DNA of 64,000 nucleotides from contig NZ_JBHFNP010000235.1 in assembly GCF_041929235.1 (NCBI RefSeq), positions 1-64,000 on the forward strand. The letters are read 5' to 3'. A program made the position numbers and the translations under genes. A model generated the notes under the pieces. The model had not been told where the DNA came from. It made no database searches and saw only the letters and a program-made list of their open reading frames with translations. Position 1 is the first letter of the stretch. Each line of letters opens with the position of its first letter. This document shows positions 57,659 through 64,000 of the stretch, one piece after another. Source of the DNA: Microseira sp041929235. Its GTDB lineage: Bacteria; Cyanobacteriota; Cyanobacteriia; Cyanobacteriales; Aerosakkonemataceae.

Positions 57659-60619
57659 ATGGGTGAGCAGCCAATACCTAATGAAGATAAACAGATTGTT
57701 ACCTTGGGGCGCGTTCTCCAAACCCTCCGAGAAGAGGATAATGTAGATGTTCTAATTGAAACTACCGTCAGTTATCTCCAAACAGAATTAAATTACAGCT
57801 TAATTTGGATTGGTTTCTACGATCGCTTGGATCACCGGATCTTGGGTAAAGGAGGCATTACCCCCACCGGCGGGAGCGGGTTTTTAAACCAGCGATTTTT
57901 CCTCAATCCCGGCGATCTGCTGGAACAGGTGGTGATTCAGCAAAGACCCATCGGCGTACCGGACTTGCAAGAAGAAACCCGTGCGGGGGAATGGCGCAAG
58001 GCGGCGCAAACGTTTAACATTCGGGGAACGCTGATTTACCCCATCCGCTACCGCGATCGCTGCTTCGGCTTGGCGCTGCTGGGACAAGAGGGCTGGGGCA
58101 TTTCCCCCCGCGCTGACGAAAAAGCAAGGCTGTCAATCCTGTTGGGGGGACTGGCGGCGGCTTTGAATCAAATCGAAACTGATTGGCAGCACCAGCAAGC
58201 CAAGCGTCCCGACGAGCCTTTGTTGGCTCTGCTCAACGAACTGCGGACTTTGCCCACCATGTGGCAGCGTTTAGAGGTTGTTGTATCACAAACTCATGCA
58301 TTTGTCAAGCCAACGCGCACGAATATTTACTGGTTTGAACCGGAAAAACGCTACTTCTGGCGTCGAGTGGGGAACCGGACGACGAGCAGCATTGGAGGCA
58401 AAGACAGCGCGGCGGGGATTACCGTCCAGGAGGCGGGTGGTTTCTATAAGGCGATGGTACGCGATCAAGTTGTCTCGATTGGGGAGGCGCACAGTTCTCT
58501 GAAGGCGGATTTGACGAGTCGGTTATTGCAGCGGTTAGGGGTGCGGAGTTTGCTGGCAGCGCCCATTTTGTTGCAAGACGAATTGCTGGGCTTTTTGGCG
58601 GTAGAAGGCAACGATCCGCGCATTTGGCAGGAACAAGAAAAAAGCTTCGTGCGCGGTGCGGCGCAGTTAGTGGCGTTGATCGCCCCGATCGAACGGATGG
58701 AAGCTACCATCGAACAAACTAAACAAGACCAAATTCTGACGGCGGAGTTAGCGCGGGCGATCGCTAGCGAACAAGACTGGCAGGCGACGCTTAAAACATG
58801 TGCCGACAACCTGTCCCACCGCTTACAGCAAGCGCGTTTTCTCGTGCTGCTGTTTGACTCAGAATCTGGCAAGTTTGAAATTTGTTACCAAAACCATCCA
58901 GCAAACCGACAACCCCTAGGGGCTTCCCTGCGTCATGGTAAAGAAAGTCATTCCTCACCACTGAAGGAGGACTCATCAGGGATCGCCCACTACTTACCTG
59001 CCCTCAACGAAGTGGATTGGCAATTTGTCAGCAGCACCGAATCGGTGGAAATAGAAGATTTGACCGCAGATCTAAAGCTGACGAGTTGGCGCGAGGGATT
59101 GCTAGAAGCGGGAGTGCGATCGCTGCTGATTTCCCGCACCAGTTCGGAAGGACACCTGGAAGGGCTGCTGGCATTCGGTTACGAAACTCCCCGCACTTGG
59201 ACTCATGCCGAGCGAGAACTAATCCGTGTCGTGGCTCAACAGATTGGCTTGATTGTCCACCAATGGCAGCTGCAAAGACAAGTCTTATCCCAGCAAAAAA
59301 TCTTCCAGTCCTTGCAATGGGGACTCTCAACCCTTGCCTCTGCTCAACCTTTGTTGCCTACTCAGGTAACACCAGACACCAACTTGGAGATTCGCACTTA
59401 CGAAGGGACAGTTCTGCAACCCATCGCCCAAATGCTCGCGTGTCCCTTAGTTGCTTTGGTGGCTTGGTCGCCGGGAGAGCAGGTGGGGCGGATAGTAGCG
59501 GGTGTTATTGCGAACCAGCAGTTTGCCGTCAATTTAAATGCTGTCGTCCCCATCGATACGGATAAGCTGATTCAAGCCGCACTGGTGGAGGACAGCCTTG
59601 TAATCAAGCGGGTGGATCAGTTATCACCGGACACCAGACAGTGGCTAATAGGCTCCGGCATTGGCGAGATTTTAGTGATGGCGTTGCGGACTGCTCCCGA
59701 ATACGAACCCACCGGCGTGGTGGTGGTGGCAGACAAGCCAGGTCGTCGCTGGTCGGAAATGGCGCTGCCAGCTTTCGGCCTTTTGGTGACGCAGTTAGCT
59801 TGGTTTCGCCGCTACTTGATGCTGGCGCACCACCTGCAATCCCAGCGGCAAGAATTGGAACGCTTAAACTGGTACAAGCATAGATCCATGGAAGACTTCC
59901 ACCGCTGCCTAGAGGCTGGGGTAAAAGTGCTGTCCCAGTTAGACTCAAAAGAACCCGAGATCCTGCAAACCAGGGTGCGGCAGATCTGCCAGCAACTCAG
60001 CAACTCGCTGTTGGCGATGGGGCACCTGCTTTCTACCGAGGAGTGGAAAATGCGCTCGATTAAGGACTTGGGGGAACTTAGCAAAGAAACGATTTCCCTC
60101 ACCACTTTGCTGAAGCGCGCCCTCGAACGCATTGACCCCCTGCTCAAAGAACGCCGACTCTGGTCCCAACTCCACGAAATCAGGAGCGAACATAACCAAA
60201 AGATCCCCATTAGCTTTAGCGGGGAATTATTCAAAATCGAATTAATACTATACGAAGTCTTGAGCGCTGCTGGCGATCGCGCACCCCAAGGCGGAAAGAT
60301 CGACATTTGGTATCGCATCGTGGGCAAGGGAAAATCGGGCAACATGGCGATTGGGGACTTATCCGAACCGATGCTCAATCCCCTTTTAGAGCTATCCATT
60401 ACCGACAACGGCGTCATCGACCCCCAACTGATTGCCGAATTCCGACAACGCCCCTGGGACGAACTCGCTCCTTCTAGCTTGAACCAACCTCCCGGACTGC
60501 AACTAAGGATTTGCCAATCCCTGGTGCAGCAAATTGGAGGCAAACTCAAGCTTTACCAGGTTGAAGACGGTCGCATTTTAACTCGGTTGTTGTTGCCTTT
60601 GATCGTAGCTAATGGCTAA
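57659..60619 (+). CDS. Multi-GAF sensor protein with degenerate kinase-like C-terminus
   Basis: A 986-residue protein of four probable GAF domains (about 20-165, 200-345, 365-535, 580-740), followed by a helical region and a C-terminal module resembling the ATPase of histidine kinases. The remnants are S-I-T-D-N-G-V-I and P-P-G-L-Q-L-R-I, but the G-x-G-x-G box has been lost and no H-box histidine is clear. It is thus probably not an active kinase. The GAF domains lack an obvious bilin Cys-His motif. Its stop codon is in the first unit of a heptad tract. It is transcribed towards secA. Confidence 0.75.
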   Translation: MGEQPIPNEDKQIVTLGRVLQTLREEDNVDVLIETTVSYLQTELNYSLIWIGFYDRLDHRILGKGGITPTGGSGFLNQRFFLNPGDLLEQVVIQQRPIGVPDLQEETRAGEWRKAAQTFNIRGTLIYPIRYRDRCFGLALLGQEGWGISPRADEKARLSILLGGLAAALNQIETDWQHQQAKRPDEPLLALLNELRTLPTMWQRLEVVVSQTHAFVKPTRTNIYWFEPEKRYFWRRVGNRTTSSIGGKDSAAGITVQEAGGFYKAMVRDQVVSIGEAHSSLKADLTSRLLQRLGVRSLLAAPILLQDELLGFLAVEGNDPRIWQEQEKSFVRGAAQLVALIAPIERMEATIEQTKQDQILTAELARAIASEQDWQATLKTCADNLSHRLQQARFLVLLFDSESGKFEICYQNHPANRQPLGASLRHGKESHSSPLKEDSSGIAHYLPALNEVDWQFVSSTESVEIEDLTADLKLTSWREGLLEAGVRSLLISRTSSEGHLEGLLAFGYETPRTWTHAERELIRVVAQQIGLIVHQWQLQRQVLSQQKIFQSLQWGLSTLASAQPLLPTQVTPDTNLEIRTYEGTVLQPIAQMLACPLVALVAWSPGEQVGRIVAGVIANQQFAVNLNAVVPIDTDKLIQAALVEDSLVIKRVDQLSPDTRQWLIGSGIGEILVMALRTAPEYEPTGVVVVADKPGRRWSEMALPAFGLLVTQLAWFRRYLMLAHHLQSQRQELERLNWYKHRSMEDFHRCLEAGVKVLSQLDSKEPEILQTRVRQICQQLSNSLLAMGHLLSTEEWKMRSIKDLGELSKETISLTTLLKRALERIDPLLKERRLWSQLHEIRSEHNQKIPISFSGELFKIELILYEVLSAAGDRAPQGGKIDIWYRIVGKGKSGNMAIGDLSEPMLNPLLELSITDNGVIDPQLIAEFRQRPWDELAPSSLNQPPGLQLRICQSLVQQIGGKLKLYQVEDGRILTRLLLPLIVANG

Positions 60620-60772
60620 TTGCTAATGGCTAATTGCCGAGGGAAAAATTTTAGCAATCTAAGCAAAATTACAGTTTGTAACTAATAACTTGGGTTAATA
60701 GCTAATTGCCGATTGCGATTGCTTTAACCATTAGCCATTAACCATTAGCCATTAGCCATTAGCCATTAGCCA
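60608..60772. repeat. Heptad tracts between the GAF gene and secA
   Basis: GGCTAATTGCTAATGGCTAA at 60612 on one side and an inverted ATTAGCCATTAGCC run at 60727-60772 on the other. The two tracts supply the stop codons of both convergent genes. Confidence 0.8.
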
Positions 60773-63555
60773 ACTTCCGACGTTGCTTGCACGGGTGCTT
60801 GAATCTGAGGTTGGAACTGGAACAGCGAATAGACGACGTTGCGACGAATCGCGGTCATCATTTCTAGGAACATTTCGTATCCTTCGCTCTTGTACTCGAT
60901 CAGCGGGTCTTGTTGACCGTAACCGCGCAGTCCCACCGACTCCCGCAGGGCATCCATTGCTTGCAAGTGTTCCCGCCACAAGGTATCGATTTGTTGCAAG
61001 ATAAAGAAACGTTCGGCTTGACGCATCAATCCGGTGCTAACTTGCTCGATTTGCGCTTCTTTAATGTCGTAAGCAATTCGGACTTGTTCTTGCAAGAACA
61101 TTTTAATTTCGTTCATCGACAAGTCTTCGAGTTGTTCTGGTTCTAGGTCGCTAAGTAGATAGACAAATTCTTTCACTTTAGCGACCATTTCGGGTAACTT
61201 CCATTCTTCCGAAGGTAGTTCGGGGTTAATATATGCTTCCACGATGTCATCCATCGTTTTTTCGGCATACTTAATCACCTGTTCTTTCAAGTCTTGACCT
61301 TCCAACACCCGGCGACGTTCGGCGTAGATCGCCCGACGTTGATTGTTCATCACTTCGTCGTATTCAAACACCTGTTTGCGGATGTCGTAGTAGTAGGTTT
61401 CGACCTTTTTCTGCGCGCCTTCTAAGGAACGGGTGAGCATTCCCGACTCGATCGGCATGTCTTCTTCGACGCGGAAAGCATCCATCATATTTTTGACGCG
61501 ATCGCCCCCAAAGATCCGCAATAAGTTATCTTCCAAACTGAGGAAAAACTTAGTCGATCCGGGGTCGCCTTGCCGTCCCGCACGTCCGCGCAATTGATTA
61601 TCGATGCGGCGCGATTCGTGGCGTTCTGTGCCAATTACGTGCAATCCGCCTAATTTTACGACTTCATTATGTTCCGCTTTCGTGAAGACTTCGTATTCCT
61701 CGCGGATGCGGTTATAAACGTTCCGCAGCTTTTGAATTACCGGGTCTTCCGTGGGGGCTTTTTCCGATGCGATCGCCACCTTATCTTCCGCTTCCAGTTC
61801 GGGCATACTGCGTTCCCCATACTCCCGCACGGCAAATTCTACCGCTTCTTTGAGCGCTGCCTCGGTGGCCTTGCTTAATTGAGTCGGATAAATTTGGGGA
61901 GAAGCTTTCCAAGTCTTGACTTTCTTGCCGGGAACGAACCCTTGACCGCCACTGCGATCGCGTTCTGCCCCTGGCACCCGCGTCACCGCAAAGCTATCTT
62001 CTTCTTGCTGGACGATGCGGGGTAGCAAGTATTCCCGCAACTTTAACCGCGCCATATATTCGGCGTTACCGCCTAAGATAATGTCGGTTCCCCGTCCCGC
62101 CATATTCGTAGCGATCGTCACTGCTCCCTTGCGTCCCGCTTGTGCTATAATCTCAGATTCCCGTTCCACGTTTTCTGGTTTAGCGTTAAGCAAGTTGTGG
62201 GTAATATCGCGCTCGCGCAATAATCTGGAAAGCAATTCAGATTTTTCCACGCTGGTAGTTCCCACGAGTATCGGGCGACCAATTTCGTGCAATTCGGCGC
62301 ACTCTTCGGCGACAGCTTTCCACTTTGCCATTTCGGTTTTATAAACCACATCCGATACATCCCGACGTCCGGTAGGACGGTTGGTGGGAATAATCGTTAC
62401 TTCCAGCTTGTAAATCTTTTCAAATTCGGCTTCTTCGGTTTTGGCAGTCCCCGTCATCCCGCCGAGCTTAGGATACAACAAGAACAAATTTTGATAAGTA
62501 ATCGTCGCCAAAGTTTGAGTTTCTGGTTGAATTTCCACTCGTTCTTTAGCTTCAATTGCTTGGTGCAAACCATCGCTCCAACGCCGTCCTTGCAGCACCC
62601 GTCCGGTAAATTCATCGACGATAGTAACTTCGCCGTTACGGACGATGTAATTTACGTCTTTGATGAACAGTTCTTTAGCTTTAATCGCGTTGAAAATGTA
62701 GTGCGCCCAGGGGTCATTCGGGTCGAATAAATCGTTCACTTCCAGTAGCTTTTCAGCTTGGGCAAACCCTTCATCTGACAAAATTACGTTGCGAGCTTTT
62801 TCATCTACCTCGTAATGCTCTTCACTATTCAGTCCCAGCGCGACTTGTGACGCCCGGATGTATTTTTCGCTGGGGCGTTCGACTTGACCAGAAATAATCA
62901 GCGGCGTGCGAGCTTCATCAATTAAAATCGAGTCAACTTCATCAATTACGCAGTAGTTAAACGGGCGCTGCACCACCTCTTCCATAGAGGTTGCCATATT
63001 GTCCCGCAAATAATCAAAGCCGATCTCGCTATTAGTTGCATACGTGATATCGCATGCGTAATTTTTTTGCCGCTCTCTGGGTTCCATTCCACTTTGTATT
63101 AGTCCGACACTCAGTCCCAAAAAGCGATGGACTTGTCCCATCCATTCCGCGTCCCGACGTGCCAAATAATCGTTGACGGTGATGATATGCACCCCTTTAC
63201 CTGAGAGGGCATTTAGATAAGCGGGGAGAGTAGCAACCAAGGTTTTACCTTCACCCGTTTTCATTTCAGCAATTTGACCGGAATGCAATACCATACCGCC
63301 CAAAAGTTGCACATCAAAGTGTCTCAATCCCAAGACGCGGCGACCAGCTTCCCGCACGGTAGCAAAAGCTTCTGGCAGCAATTCATCTAGAGTTTCTCCC
63401 TTTGCCAATCGCTCTTTGTACTCGGCTGTTTTCCCGGTTAGTTCCCGATCGGAAAGTTGCTGTAATTCGTCTTCTAGGAGATTAATTTCAGTCACTAATG
63501 GCTGGTATTTTTTGAGTTTACGAGCATTCGGATCGCCCAGCAAAGTTTTTAACAT
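60766..63555 (-). CDS. secA: Preprotein translocase ATPase SecA
   Basis: A 929-residue SecA. Walker A M-K-T-G-E-G-K-T at about 98-105, helicase motifs Y-A-T-N-S-E-I-G-F-D and V-I-D-E-V-D-S-I-L-I-D-E-A-R-T, the preprotein cross-linking domain, and R-G-T-D-I, G-R-A-G-R-Q-G-D in the second ATPase domain. The C-terminal helical scaffold ends Q-A-P-V-Q-A-T-S-E-V-G and lacks the Cys-rich zinc motif found in some SecAs, as usual in cyanobacteria. It drives Sec-dependent export at plasma and thylakoid membranes. The stop is in a heptad tract. Confidence 0.95.
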   Translation of the reverse strand: MLKTLLGDPNARKLKKYQPLVTEINLLEDELQQLSDRELTGKTAEYKERLAKGETLDELLPEAFATVREAGRRVLGLRHFDVQLLGGMVLHSGQIAEMKTGEGKTLVATLPAYLNALSGKGVHIITVNDYLARRDAEWMGQVHRFLGLSVGLIQSGMEPRERQKNYACDITYATNSEIGFDYLRDNMATSMEEVVQRPFNYCVIDEVDSILIDEARTPLIISGQVERPSEKYIRASQVALGLNSEEHYEVDEKARNVILSDEGFAQAEKLLEVNDLFDPNDPWAHYIFNAIKAKELFIKDVNYIVRNGEVTIVDEFTGRVLQGRRWSDGLHQAIEAKERVEIQPETQTLATITYQNLFLLYPKLGGMTGTAKTEEAEFEKIYKLEVTIIPTNRPTGRRDVSDVVYKTEMAKWKAVAEECAELHEIGRPILVGTTSVEKSELLSRLLRERDITHNLLNAKPENVERESEIIAQAGRKGAVTIATNMAGRGTDIILGGNAEYMARLKLREYLLPRIVQQEEDSFAVTRVPGAERDRSGGQGFVPGKKVKTWKASPQIYPTQLSKATEAALKEAVEFAVREYGERSMPELEAEDKVAIASEKAPTEDPVIQKLRNVYNRIREEYEVFTKAEHNEVVKLGGLHVIGTERHESRRIDNQLRGRAGRQGDPGSTKFFLSLEDNLLRIFGGDRVKNMMDAFRVEEDMPIESGMLTRSLEGAQKKVETYYYDIRKQVFEYDEVMNNQRRAIYAERRRVLEGQDLKEQVIKYAEKTMDDIVEAYINPELPSEEWKLPEMVAKVKEFVYLLSDLEPEQLEDLSMNEIKMFLQEQVRIAYDIKEAQIEQVSTGLMRQAERFFILQQIDTLWREHLQAMDALRESVGLRGYGQQDPLIEYKSEGYEMFLEMMTAIRRNVVYSLFQFQPQIQAPVQATSEVG

Positions 63556-63864
63556 TGTAGTCGCTCAAACTTGTTAGTTGTTAGTTGAAACAAAGTGAAA
63601 ATTGTTGGTTCGTAGTATGCGATGGCAGCGCCTACTACAAGCCTGCTTTTTTATTGCGATCGCCAATAGCTTTTGTTACAGGAATGTCTTTGACTTTCCA
63701 TTATCAGCCATTAACGTTGTTGACGTTAACAATGGCAGGAGATAACAATATCTTCATGGTATCATTTTGAACCCAATGAAGCGATAAAGCTATTGGCTGG
63801 CAATAGGAGCAATTGCCGAACCAAAAAGTAGTAATTTTGCCGTTCTGGTAGCTTTTTGCTGGCT

Positions 63865-64000
63865 TTACGGAGCGTTTTGCCACTCGGAACTGAGGGTGCG
63901 AAAATCGTATTCTCCCGTACCGGGGTGACAGCTGATACAACTAGCCATCGTCACCGACTGGGGCAGTTTAACTTGAGGATGAAGTGCTTTAAAATATCTA
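63865..64000 (-). CDS. c-type cytochrome, C-terminal fragment (runs off the window)
   Basis: The minus frame ends with stop 63865-63867 and reads M-A-S-C-I-S-C-H-P-G-T-G-E-Y-D-F-R and further up R-Y-F-K-A-L-H-P-Q-V-K-L-P. The C-x-x-C-H motif is a covalent haem-binding site, so the gene encodes a c-type cytochrome or cytochrome-like protein. It begins beyond position 64000, and only about 45 residues are seen. A short C-terminus after the haem motif suggests a multihaem or membrane-anchored type. The stretch 63556-63864 between it and secA shows no gene. Confidence 0.55.
   Translation of the reverse strand, partial: RYFKALHPQVKLPQSVTMASCISCHPGTGEYDFRTLSSEWQNAP

Noticed and set aside
59812..60549. 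A 245-codon open frame antisense to the GAF protein gene
   Set aside because: It overlaps a well-supported gene in full, is Ser/Arg/Cys-rich as expected of an antisense frame, and has no recognisable motif.
63704..63940. A 78-codon minus-strand frame near the right edge
   Set aside because: The overlapping frame with a C-x-x-C-H haem motif, running off the window, is a better explanation.

Overview
The window is chromosomal DNA from a cyanobacterium, most likely a filamentous non-heterocystous type (Oscillatoria/Microcoleus/Kamptonema-like). The evidence is: very frequent HIP1 octamers (GCGATCGC); tracts of the heptads GCTAATT/GGCTAAT and GGGTAAT; a fdxN-type xisH/xisI pair; a CYP110-like P450; and cyanobacterial gene neighbourhoods such as metal P-ATPase - FHA - FHA - tmk - holB. 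The species assignment is inference.

Layout. 1-0.7 kb: wreckage of a group II intron maturase, a TnpB and an IS607-type TnpA. 0.8-3.3 kb: outer-membrane barrel protein and a rhodanese. 3.3-6.4 kb: a type II restriction-modification pair whose nuclease frame looks broken near its start, then xisI and an xisH split by a 114-bp MITE. 6.5-9.6 kb: MnmC-like methyltransferase, a small conserved protein, an MMADHC-like protein and a K+ channel. 10-19 kb, minus strand: signalling block with a REC-PAS-cyclase, a stand-alone REC protein, a Uma2 protein and a 1,990-residue kinase/ATPase/histidine kinase. 19.9-27.8 kb: argD, an NCS1-permease/histidine-kinase fusion, a Coq4-like protein and a P450. 28-38.9 kb: broken DUF3891 gene, ruvC, yvcK, tsaE, a TIMP-like secreted protein, higBA, two dihydroorotase homologues around lepB, and a double phosphatase. 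38.9-41 kb: toxin-antitoxin cluster, one module intact and one decayed. 41.1-46.6 kb: giant RTX protein with an integrin-like vWA and a lipase-like domain, and a CPBP protease. 46.9-53 kb: metal P-ATPase, FHA pair, tmk, holB. 53.5-55.7 kb: unusual two-gene system, a nuclease-like/ParA fusion followed by a ParB-like protein. 56-64 kb: DUF6887/DUF6888 pair (one frameshifted), pyrD, a multi-GAF protein, secA and the end of a c-type cytochrome gene.

Housekeeping functions are spread through the window: pyrimidine synthesis (dihydroorotase, pyrD, tmk), arginine synthesis (argD), replication and repair (holB, ruvC), secretion (secA, lepB) and tRNA modification (tsaE, MnmC-like). They are separated by accessory genes and by several families of small mobile repeats. 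The repeats visibly broke xisH and DUF3891, expanded a loop in the P-ATPase, nested inside one another and in several places supply stop codons. The strongest candidate for an undescribed system is the nuclease-ParA/ParB-like pair at 53565-55728. No rRNA, tRNA or CRISPR array was recognised.
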